From Bryobacterales bacterium (lineage in GTDB: Bacteria > Acidobacteriota > Terriglobia > Bryobacterales > Bryobacteraceae), in the NCBI GenBank assembly GCA_020854055.1, contig JADZGD010000071.1, positions 22,747-86,746 of the forward strand: a stretch of DNA of 64,000 nucleotides. Reading direction: 5' to 3'. A model generated the notes under the pieces. It did not search any database. It had not been told where the DNA came from and was given only the letters and a program-made list of their open reading frames with translations. Below are positions 57,103 through 64,000 of the stretch, in pieces. Numbering within the stretch: the first letter of the stretch is position 1; each line of letters opens with the position of its first letter. Made by a program: the position numbers and the translations under genes.

Positions 57103-59187
57103 TCAGTACTGCCAGATTGTGGTAGCGGCGGAAAAACCGGTGGGACGGATGGCGTCCACCTGAATGCGGAAGAGGCCCTTTTCCGTGAACTTCAATTCCA
57201 GGGATTCACTCTCACCCGGCTTGATCGGACGCAGTTCCACGGCGCGCCGCTCCAGCGGAACGTTGTCAAAGCCGTAACCCACCGCGCGTATCTGGTAGCC
57301 TTCCAGCGAGTAGGCGGGAACGGTGGCGCGCGTTTTCAGATCAACGTGAATCGACTCCGGCTTGCCCGTGACGCGCAGCCACTCCACCGGTGAAGCCTCA
57401 TGGCGCAGCACTTCCCACGAAGGTTTCTTCGTTCCGTAGACGTCCACCACGCCGTGTACCCGCTGCTTCATCACACCCGCGCCCTTGTCGCCGATGTGTG
57501 TGCGGTAGTCGTTGTAGCAGAAGAAGATCAACCCGGCCACGTAGTCGCGTTCGCGAAACACCTCGTCATGATGCCGCAATACACTGATGCGCTTGAAATC
57601 GCCCTCGGGCCGCTCCACGGTGCAGGCACAGTAGCCGTATTCGGATATGACGATTGCCTTACCAGGGAATGCGCGGTGGATCTCATCGAGCGAGCGTGCC
57701 AGATCTTCGGGCGTGCCCCGCTGCCAGGATTCGAAGTACTCGTTCCACATGACGTAGTCCATCACACCGGCGACATCCTTTCCCGGCGTCTTGAACAGGC
57801 TGTTGGAGGCGTAAGAGACCAGGCGCTTGGGATCCAGCTTCTTCGCCTCTTCGTACATCCGCTTGGCGAAGGCGTAGCCGTTAGGCTGCTGGCCGGGAAT
57901 CTCGTTGCACACGCCCCAGGAGAACAGGCATGGATGATTACGGTCGCGCTCGATCATTTCCCGCAACTGCTCCAGGCCGTTGTTCATGAAATCTTTGGGA
58001 ACCGTGTCACCGAAGCCTTTGAAGGTGTTGCCGCCCCAGCAGGGGACTTCGGTCTGGATGAAGATGCCATGCCGGTCGCACCAGTCGAGCACGCGCCGGT
58101 CCTGCTGCCAGTGAACGCGCGTGTAGACGCAGTTCAACTCCTTCATGTCGGCGTGATCGTGCGCGATCCATCCGGCGGGCTCCACCATGCCGAACTCGGG
58201 GTTGCTGCCCGCCATACGCTCCACGCCCATGAGCCGCACCGGTTCACCGTTCAGGTAAAAGCGGCCGCTACGCGTCTCGATCTTGCGGATACCGAATGTG
58301 GTGGGCAAAAGGTGCCCGCTCGAGAGCTTAACTTCCAGCCGGTACAGGTTCGGATGGTCAAAGTGCCACAGTCTGGCATTATCGAGTGTGGCGGCCGGCA
58401 GAACCACGCGGCGCTTCTCTCCGGCCGCCAGGCGAAGCGCGGCAGGCTGTTGTGCCTGAAGGACCGTGAGGCCGGTCTGCTCATCCACAACGGTGTAATC
58501 GGCGCTGCCTGACCATGGCTCCGCGCCGGCGTTATGCACCACGGCGGCGATCTCCAGCGCCGCTCGCGCCGTGCCGGCTACCGGTTCCGAGTCGATGGCG
58601 ACCGAATGTGTATAGACGCGCGGAGTGATCAGTAACTGCACCGGCCGGTAGATACCGCCGTCCGGCGTCCAATCACTCGATTTACCACGCGGCAGCATGG
58701 AATCGTTGAAGGAATTGTCGGCGCGCACCACGAGCCGGTTCGTTTCACCCCAGCGGATGTGGGGCGTCAGATCGAGTACGAAGGCCGTATAGCCTTTGCC
58801 GGCGTGCTCGCCCACTCGATGGCCGTTCAACCATACCGTCGCCGTGTGAAAGACAGCTTCAAACTCCACCCGCACCAGGCTTGCCGACCACGCCGCTGGC
58901 GCTTCCCATTGCCGCCGGTACCAGGCTGCGCCCATGTAGCCGGCGTTTTCTTCTTCAACTTGCCAGGTGTGCGGCACACGGACCGTGCGCCAGCCGGCGG
59001 CGCCGGCCGAAGGCTTGTCCCAGAATTGGGACTCGCCGTGGTTTTGTGGATCCAGCCGGAACTCCCATTCGCCGTTCAGCGAGTGAGTTTCGTTGATTGC
59101 CGCTGGCGGGTTGGAAGCCGTCTGAGCGAGGGAAGCAACCGGCGCGATGGCGCCGAGGGAGAGAAATCGTCTGCGGGACGCTGGCAT
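57103..59187 (-). CDS. Tat-exported glycoside hydrolase family 2 (beta-galactosidase/beta-glucuronidase type)
   Basis: A 694-residue retaining glycosidase. The Tat signal (ASRRRFLSLGAIAPVASLAQ) precedes a jelly-roll domain (about 35-190), an immunoglobulin-like domain (to 300) and the barrel. The acid/base is E429 in GVCNEIPG and the nucleophile is E516 in VISEYGYC. The C-terminal ~100 residues form an added beta-sandwich. Substrate cannot be read; the neighbouring uptake gene favours a beta-glucuronide. The ATG follows GGAAT. A 10-bp hairpin separates it from the ABC cluster upstream. Confidence 0.9.
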   Translation of the reverse strand: MPASRRRFLSLGAIAPVASLAQTASNPPAAINETHSLNGEWEFRLDPQNHGESQFWDKPSAGAAGWRTVRVPHTWQVEEENAGYMGAAWYRRQWEAPAAWSASLVRVEFEAVFHTATVWLNGHRVGEHAGKGYTAFVLDLTPHIRWGETNRLVVRADNSFNDSMLPRGKSSDWTPDGGIYRPVQLLITPRVYTHSVAIDSEPVAGTARAALEIAAVVHNAGAEPWSGSADYTVVDEQTGLTVLQAQQPAALRLAAGEKRRVVLPAATLDNARLWHFDHPNLYRLEVKLSSGHLLPTTFGIRKIETRSGRFYLNGEPVRLMGVERMAGSNPEFGMVEPAGWIAHDHADMKELNCVYTRVHWQQDRRVLDWCDRHGIFIQTEVPCWGGNTFKGFGDTVPKDFMNNGLEQLREMIERDRNHPCLFSWGVCNEIPGQQPNGYAFAKRMYEEAKKLDPKRLVSYASNSLFKTPGKDVAGVMDYVMWNEYFESWQRGTPEDLARSLDEIHRAFPGKAIVISEYGYCACTVERPEGDFKRISVLRHHDEVFRERDYVAGLIFFCYNDYRTHIGDKGAGVMKQRVHGVVDVYGTKKPSWEVLRHEASPVEWLRVTGKPESIHVDLKTRATVPAYSLEGYQIRAVGYGFDNVPLERRAVELRPIKPGESESLELKFTEKGLFRIQVDAIRPTGFSAATTIWQY

Positions 59188-59235
59188 GATGGATTCCGCG
59201 ATTCCGTCCCATTATCGGTTAAAGCCCAGCGGTTC

Positions 59236-59266
59236 GGCAGCGCGGACCGTAGAGAGCCGCGCTGCC
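59236..59266. terminator. Perfect 10-bp hairpin between the Gld-like operon and the GH2 gene
   Basis: GGCAGCGCGG and CCGCGCTGCC enclose an 11-base loop. It starts eight bases after the DUF4340 stop on the minus strand, a natural terminator place, but no T-tract follows. It could act as a Rho-assisted terminator or protect the mRNA 3' end. Confidence 0.45.
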
Positions 59267-59273
59267 GTTGGAA

Positions 59274-60611
59274 CTACTTCTTTTTGGTTTCGGCCTTTGG
59301 CGGTTTGTACTCCTTCACCGATTCGGCCGCTTTGCGCAGTTCCTCCACCGAGCTTGTCTCCAACTGATAAAGCGAAGGCTCATTCTCGCGCTTGGCAAAC
59401 CAGTCATTGCCTTGCTTGGCGAGAGCCACTTTTTCCACCCGCTTTCCGTCATTGGAGGTTACGGTGAGATCGATCTCCGGCTGGCCCAGCGGCTTGTCGG
59501 CGAACTTAGTGGCCGAAAGGTCGCGGAGCTTGTCGATCAAGCTCTGCACATCGGTGGAATCCATCTGCTTGCCGGCGAGCCACCACTTCTCCCCGCCTTT
59601 CACAAAGCTGAGGGTCTTGGCTCCATCGCGGACATCCACCTTGGTGGGATCGTTGAAGCCGAAGTCGAACACTTTTTTATTGCGGTAGTCGTCCAGACCT
59701 TTGTCCAGGCCATCGCCGACGTCGCTGGTTACCTTGTGAACGCCCTCCACTACACTGCTCCGGGCGTAGTAGCTGTTGTCTTTCGCTTTGCGAACGTCAA
59801 GCTGCTGGGTACCGCCGGCGTCGGTTACCTTGACTACGGCAACCGGCGTTGCGGTGGCGAACTGGGCGGCCGCCTTGCGGGCATCCTCGTCGGAGACCGA
59901 GGTGTCCATCTTGGCATCGTGCAATTTACGAATCAGATCCTCTACCTGTCCGCCGTCGGCGCGCAATGGCCTTGGTTTCACGATTTGCCACTCGTTCTGA
60001 TTGTTCTTGCCGAATTCAAAGGTTTGTTTTTTGGCCGTCACCTCCACCCGCGACAGTTTGTCCTGGTCGAAGGTGAGCAGCCTCTTGTCCTGCAGGTCCT
60101 TGGCGTTCTTGTCCAGGCTGGTCTTGTTGAAGCTGGCCAGAGAGAAGATGCGCGGGTCCCCGCCGAGTTTGGCAAAGTAGCCCGAGCCGGTGGGCACTTC
60201 ATCACCGATCTGGAGATCCACCGTCTTACCGTTGTTCTCGGTCACGATCACCTGGGTCGCCGGCGATGCCAGGCCATACTGCGTCAAATCGTTGGTCTGC
60301 TGATCAACCAGCCGGTCGGCCGACAGGTTATTGAAGGTGCCCGCCAGTGAATTGGCAGCTTCCTGGTCCACTCTGAGCGGCGCGGGAGAGGTCATCTCCC
60401 AGGTCCCGTTGTTCTTGCGCAGGACGGTGTTTTCACCGTCCTTGCGCTTGATTTCGATCTGGCGGATTTGATCGCTTTGGATCGCGGTGATCTTCGGTCC
60501 GGTGTCTCCCGGCGCCTTCTCTCCAGCCGGTTTATGCTTTTCCGACCAATAGATGGCGCCGGCCAGAGCCGCCAGAACCACCACCGCGATCAATAAACGG
60601 CGTGGCTTCAT
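59274..60611 (-). CDS. DUF4340 membrane-anchored protein
   Basis: A 445-residue protein with one N-terminal helix (residues 5-20) and a Lys/Asp-rich periplasmic part made of repeated beta units; KITAIQSDQIRQIEIKRKDG and TSPAPLRVDQEAANSLAGTFNNLSADR are typical of DUF4340. The family often accompanies ABC systems with GldG-like proteins; its function is not known. It begins three bases after the GldG-like gene stop, the last of four genes. Confidence 0.85.
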   Translation of the reverse strand: MKPRRLLIAVVVLAALAGAIYWSEKHKPAGEKAPGDTGPKITAIQSDQIRQIEIKRKDGENTVLRKNNGTWEMTSPAPLRVDQEAANSLAGTFNNLSADRLVDQQTNDLTQYGLASPATQVIVTENNGKTVDLQIGDEVPTGSGYFAKLGGDPRIFSLASFNKTSLDKNAKDLQDKRLLTFDQDKLSRVEVTAKKQTFEFGKNNQNEWQIVKPRPLRADGGQVEDLIRKLHDAKMDTSVSDEDARKAAAQFATATPVAVVKVTDAGGTQQLDVRKAKDNSYYARSSVVEGVHKVTSDVGDGLDKGLDDYRNKKVFDFGFNDPTKVDVRDGAKTLSFVKGGEKWWLAGKQMDSTDVQSLIDKLRDLSATKFADKPLGQPEIDLTVTSNDGKRVEKVALAKQGNDWFAKRENEPSLYQLETSSVEELRKAAESVKEYKPPKAETKKK

Positions 60612-60614
60612 CCC

Positions 60615-61994
60615 CTATCTCCTCCGCCACCACACCAGCACTCCGCCGATGATGATGATGATCGGAATGATGAACTGGCTAACAGTACGGATTGTGCTCA
60701 TCTGCGTGCGATTCAGGTTCAATCGCCGGTCCTCAGGTTCCTTCGGACGGATCGAGATGAGATCCTCATCCGAAGAGAGCCAGTTCATCATGTTGAGGAA
60801 CAGGTCTCGATTGCCCTGGAAGCCCAGAATATAGTTGGCAATCCAGTCCGAGGAGCCGACCACCACGAAACGGCCCTGCGTCCCCGGTGCTCCGCCCGAA
60901 TTGTAGGTGCCCGCGGCACCCAACACGAATGGCCCTTTCTTATCCTTTGCCGGATCGAGTGCGATTCGCGACGAGTTCAGGTTGTTGGTGGCAAAGCTGC
61001 TGCTGGTCGTGGAAAACAGCTTGTCTACCGAGGTCTTGTCGCCGTTTTTCACATCGAGCGAGCGGGGCAGCGCAAACGCCGTTGCCATTTCCTTCATGTC
61101 GCGGACAATCGCCTGGGATTCGTAGCTGGTGACTAGCGGAACTTCCGGCCCCAGTCCGAACAACTGCCCGACGCCGCTGGTATCCAGCACCAAATCCTTC
61201 TGCGGCGTCACGCCCCAACCGGTTAGCAGCGCCGTCAGCGCGGGATTATCGGCAATGGTGTCGCGGCCAAGTTGCAGCGGAGGGTCCACCAGCAGCAGCG
61301 CGCGTCCGCCTGCCTCGACATAAGTCTTGATGGCGTTTACTTCCGGCTGCGGGTAGTCGAACTTCGGTCCGCCCACCACCAGCACCGTGCAATCCTTGGG
61401 GACTTCCGCCTTCTGGAGCAGGGAGATGGTTTCGGTGGTGTAGTTATTCTTTCCAAGCAGGTCCTTGACCTTCGAATAGCCGCGTGAACCGGTTTCATCC
61501 AGGCCATGCTCGCCGCTGCCGGTAACAAAGCAAACCTTGCGCTCTCCGCCTTTGAGCAGCCGGATCAGCGCTCCGGTCACTTCCTCTTCCGACAAGCTGC
61601 GCGCTTCCTGCCGCTTCGTTCCGCTGGCAAGGATGATGGTCCCTTCGGACTTCACTCCGGCGGCGCGCGCAAGTACCGGCTTTTTGAACGGGTCCATGTA
61701 ATCGACATGGAGCTTCGACGACAGGTTTGAATAGCGGCCCAGCAGATCCTTGGCCGCCGGGAACCGATCGGTCCGGTCCCAGTAAGTGATGGTGACGTCC
61801 TGCTTCAGATTCTTGACTACTTTATCGGTTTGGTCAGAAAGGCTGAAGCGTTTGTTCGCCGTGGTGTCGACGCTCTTGTTGTAGCGGTTAGCCAGCCAGT
61901 TGACGCCGCTCAGGATGGCCAGAATCACCAGGATGTAGACGGTGAGATAACCGCTGTACCGCGTTTGCCGCGTCTTTATCCAATCGGTTCTCAT
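60615..61994 (-). CDS. GldG-like ABC-associated membrane protein
   Basis: A 459-residue protein with a transmembrane helix near each end (about 14-32 and 438-455) and a periplasmic domain between: NRYNKSVDTTANKRFSLSDQT, VCFVTGSGEHGL and GGRALLLVDPPL are segments of the GldG/DUF4350-like group. In Flavobacterium GldG works with GldA and GldF in gliding; elsewhere the job is not known. ATG 61994 shares one base with the permease stop (TAATG). Longer frames extend into the permease gene. Confidence 0.85.
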   Translation of the reverse strand: MRTDWIKTRQTRYSGYLTVYILVILAILSGVNWLANRYNKSVDTTANKRFSLSDQTDKVVKNLKQDVTITYWDRTDRFPAAKDLLGRYSNLSSKLHVDYMDPFKKPVLARAAGVKSEGTIILASGTKRQEARSLSEEEVTGALIRLLKGGERKVCFVTGSGEHGLDETGSRGYSKVKDLLGKNNYTTETISLLQKAEVPKDCTVLVVGGPKFDYPQPEVNAIKTYVEAGGRALLLVDPPLQLGRDTIADNPALTALLTGWGVTPQKDLVLDTSGVGQLFGLGPEVPLVTSYESQAIVRDMKEMATAFALPRSLDVKNGDKTSVDKLFSTTSSSFATNNLNSSRIALDPAKDKKGPFVLGAAGTYNSGGAPGTQGRFVVVGSSDWIANYILGFQGNRDLFLNMMNWLSSDEDLISIRPKEPEDRRLNLNRTQMSTIRTVSQFIIPIIIIIGGVLVWWRRR

Positions 61995-62761
61995 TACGCC
62001 CTCCACCGGAGCGATTCCATCGATCGCGAAGTCATAAACAGTCCGAAGTAAATTACCGAGAGGTAAAACACCACGTCCTTGGTGTCGATAACACCCTTGG
62101 AGAAGCCATCGAAGTGCGTCACTACGGACATGTATGCCATCACCTTGGCCCAGGTTGCGGTTTCATAGCCGCTCACCCATTCGAGAACCCACAGCAGCAG
62201 GCAAACGCCGAAGGTGGCGGCGCCGGCGATGATCTGGTTCCGGGTTAGCGTGGATATGAATGTTCCAATCGCCAGCAAGCCGCCGGCTTGCAGCAGAAGG
62301 CCCAGATAGGCTACCAGCATCGGCTTCCAATCCGGCTTTCCATAAATGAACAGGAACTGGAAGCTGAGTGCCATGATCACCAGGAAGCAGAAGTACAGAA
62401 ACATCGCCGCGGCCCACTTGCCCACCACGATTTCCCAATCGCGAAGTGGCGAGGTCATCAGCAGTTCCATCGTTCCCGAACGCTTCTCTTCGGCGAACAG
62501 CCGCATGGTAATCAGCGGAATCAGAAACAGCCCGATTACGCTTACATTCATGAATAACGGCCGGATGATCCACTCATTCATGTTCATCGGCATGCCCTGG
62601 CCCATCATCTGCGACTCCATGCCGCGGATGACGAAAAAGCCCACCTGGTTCCAGAAGAAGAACCCGAAAATCACCGCGAACATGGTCAGCAGCAGATAGG
62701 CGATGGGTGAGGCGAAGTAGCTCTTCAGTTCTTTCTTGGCGATGATCCAAACATTCTTCAC
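61994..62761 (-). CDS. ABC transporter permease, GldF-like
   Basis: A 255-residue ABC-2 permease with six predicted helices: KNVWIIAKKELKSYFASPIAYLLL at the N terminus, then the segment EEKRSGTMELLMTSPLRDWEIVVGKW typical of GldF-type proteins. GTG 62761 is chosen because it overlaps the ATPase stop as GTGA; the longer frame runs into the ATPase gene. It forms the membrane channel of the Gld-like complex. Confidence 0.9.
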   Translation of the reverse strand: MKNVWIIAKKELKSYFASPIAYLLLTMFAVIFGFFFWNQVGFFVIRGMESQMMGQGMPMNMNEWIIRPLFMNVSVIGLFLIPLITMRLFAEEKRSGTMELLMTSPLRDWEIVVGKWAAAMFLYFCFLVIMALSFQFLFIYGKPDWKPMLVAYLGLLLQAGGLLAIGTFISTLTRNQIIAGAATFGVCLLLWVLEWVSGYETATWAKVMAYMSVVTHFDGFSKGVIDTKDVVFYLSVIYFGLFMTSRSMESLRWRA

Positions 62762-63729
62762 TGGACACCTCCCTGGGCATCGGCATTGCCGCCAGTGACT
62801 TGCAGGAAGATCTCTTCCAGGCTGATCGCGACTGGACGCAGCTCCGTCAGGTTCCACCCGGACTCTACAACGGTGCGGGCCAGATCAGCGCGCACGCTGC
62901 GTCCTGGCATACTCTCCACTTCAAACAGATTCCTGCCTCCATGCGTCTCTTTGTGAATTACACGGCTTACGCCGGAGATCTGCTCCAGGCGCTGCTGCAC
63001 GGTGGAACTGGCCAACTCGCCATCGCGGGGCTCCACTTCCACCGCCACCGCCTCGGCTCCGCGCAGACGGTTGGTCAGGTTCTGCACGCTGTCGGTGGCG
63101 ACGAGCTTGCCCTTGTTGATAATGATCACGTACTCGCAGGTGGCTTCCACTTCGGGCAGAATGTGCGTGCTCAGGATGATGGTGTGGTTGCCGGAGAGAC
63201 CTTTGATCAGGTCCCGGGTTTCGATGATCTGTTTGGGGTCAAGACCGGAGGTCGGTTCATCGAGGATTAGCACATCCGGGTTGTGAATGATTGCCTGAGC
63301 CAGTCCAACACGCTGCCGGTAACCTTTAGATAGCTTGCTGATCAACTTGCGGCGTACATCGCCGATCGAGCACTTTTCAACCACGTCGTTTAACCGCCGC
63401 TGCACTTCGCCCTTAGGGACATTTTTAAGCGCGGCGACAAATTCCAGGTATTCGGTGACCTCCATTTCCGGATAGAGCGGAGGGCTCTCTGGCAGGTAGC
63501 CGATTCGTTTTTTGACCTCGATCGGCTGTTGTTGAACATCGAACCCCGCTACAGTCGCCCGCCCATCCGAAGGCGGAAGAAAGCAGGTCAGCACACGCAT
63601 GGTGGTCGTCTTCCCGGCCCCGTTGGGACCGAGGAAGCCCACAATCTGGCCCCTTTCCACTTGAAAGGAGATGTGATCGACCGCAACGTTACGCGCGTAA
63701 CGTTTGGTCAGATCTTCAACTTTGATCAT
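62758..63729 (-). CDS. ABC transporter ATPase, GldA-like
   Basis: A 323-residue ATPase of the ABC-2/GldA type. Walker A GPNGAGKTT, the Q-loop GYLPESPPLYPEMEV, signature LSKGYRQRVGLAQAI, Walker B LILDEPTSGLD and the switch STHILPE are all present. The C-terminal ~100 residues are the accessory domain of this subfamily. First gene of a four-gene operon with permease, GldG-like and DUF4340 proteins. SD GAGGAAC precedes the ATG, and a promoter lies at 63859-63888. Confidence 0.93.
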   Translation of the reverse strand: MIKVEDLTKRYARNVAVDHISFQVERGQIVGFLGPNGAGKTTTMRVLTCFLPPSDGRATVAGFDVQQQPIEVKKRIGYLPESPPLYPEMEVTEYLEFVAALKNVPKGEVQRRLNDVVEKCSIGDVRRKLISKLSKGYRQRVGLAQAIIHNPDVLILDEPTSGLDPKQIIETRDLIKGLSGNHTIILSTHILPEVEATCEYVIIINKGKLVATDSVQNLTNRLRGAEAVAVEVEPRDGELASSTVQQRLEQISGVSRVIHKETHGGRNLFEVESMPGRSVRADLARTVVESGWNLTELRPVAISLEEIFLQVTGGNADAQGGVQ

Positions 63730-63858
63730 AGAGGTTCCTCAGACAAAGGCTCATTGCGGCAGTGGACGTAGGCTGGACTTCCACGGTTACTTGTTGTAGA
63801 AGATCATTGTTCAGCACGCCAGAACGCGCTTAACAAGGCTGTAAGCTCCTGAAGTCCA

Positions 63859-63888
63859 ATCATAAGTAGGCCGGGCGGAACAAGTCAA
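63859..63888 (-). promoter_or_regulatory. Sigma-70-type promoter of the Gld-like ABC operon
   Basis: On the minus strand TTGACT (63888-63883) and TATGAT (63864-63859) are 18 bases apart, each five of six to consensus. The leader would be about 123 bases. TGGACTTC (63774-63781) and GAAGTCCA (63851-63858) form an inverted repeat across most of it. The rest of 63730-64000 shows no certain gene; a stop codon at 63968 on the minus strand may end a gene that lies mostly outside. Confidence 0.5.
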
Positions 63889-64000
63889 ACAGCTGCGATT
63901 CGGCATCCATGGTGGCGCCTGGGGGTGGATCCGGTAATCGAAATCACGCAGCAGAGAGGGTGACGGATCACTGCTGTTCGTCTTCGCCCAATTTCCGGGA

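Noticed and set aside
63968..64000. Minus-strand open frame of ten codons ending in TGA at the right window edge, possibly the C terminus of a gene.
   Set aside because: Too short to support; only the stop side is visible and the frame could be chance.

Overview
The window reads as chromosomal DNA of a GC-rich soil or sediment bacterium of the phylum Acidobacteriota, most likely of the Bryobacter/Solibacter kind. This is inferred from gene content: a Carboxypeptidase-regulatory/Oar-type TonB-dependent receptor, a paired M16 protease, a PEGA-domain Ser/Thr kinase, Tat-exported Gfo/Idh/MocA and mannonate-dehydratase-like proteins, a DUF1080 protein, a DUF6599-type protein, a Gld-like ABC system and many short convergent or overlapping genes. 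There is no rRNA, tRNA, CRISPR array, insertion sequence or phage gene, and coding density is very high. Only one stretch longer than 300 bases lacks a gene (11309-11677).

Left part (1-20 kb): a coupled pair of M16 peptidases (the second inactive and cut by the window edge), cysE, selD-pyrF, a mannonate-dehydratase-like enzyme behind a 1109-residue CPBP membrane protease with a duplicated extracytoplasmic module and a structured 5' leader, secA with a membrane-anchored DUF6599-type protein, a sensorless hybrid histidine kinase, an S41 protease homologue that has lost its catalytic Ser and Lys, an FmdB-like zinc ribbon and a sugar oxidoreductase.

Middle (20-33 kb): larE; a DUF5666-like exported protein next to an Oar-type outer-membrane receptor, both with Gly/Arg-rich inserts; an acyltransferase; a PEGA kinase; a beta-helix protein; a small Cys-rich protein coupled to a hotdog thioesterase; and a divergent Hfq.

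33-41 kb, minus strand: a tightly packed run of ten genes, Trm112-like - GT9 - MsbA-like ABC - yicC - gmk - rpoZ - coaBC - family-4 uracil-DNA glycosylase - tmk - holB. It links envelope lipid/glycan export, nucleotide supply, CoA and DNA replication. 43-47.5 kb carries aroC-def-fmt-argJ plus a small exported protein.

Right part (47-64 kb): a low-complexity membrane protein, a SurA-like foldase, fabD with an overlapping DUF1080 gene, a carbohydrate locus (GH20-like, PIG-L deacetylase, RidA, MFS transporter, GH2), and a four-gene Gld-like ABC operon with DUF4340 behind a good sigma-70 promoter.

The most unusual signals are the structured leader plus duplicated-module CPBP protease, the pseudo-S41 protease, the M16-LolA-like fusion, the Hfq with an altered Sm2 motif, two plus-strand genes whose arginine-rich tails run antisense through the neighbouring gene, and repeated -10-like boxes 6-11 bases ahead of start codons, which suggest leaderless transcription.
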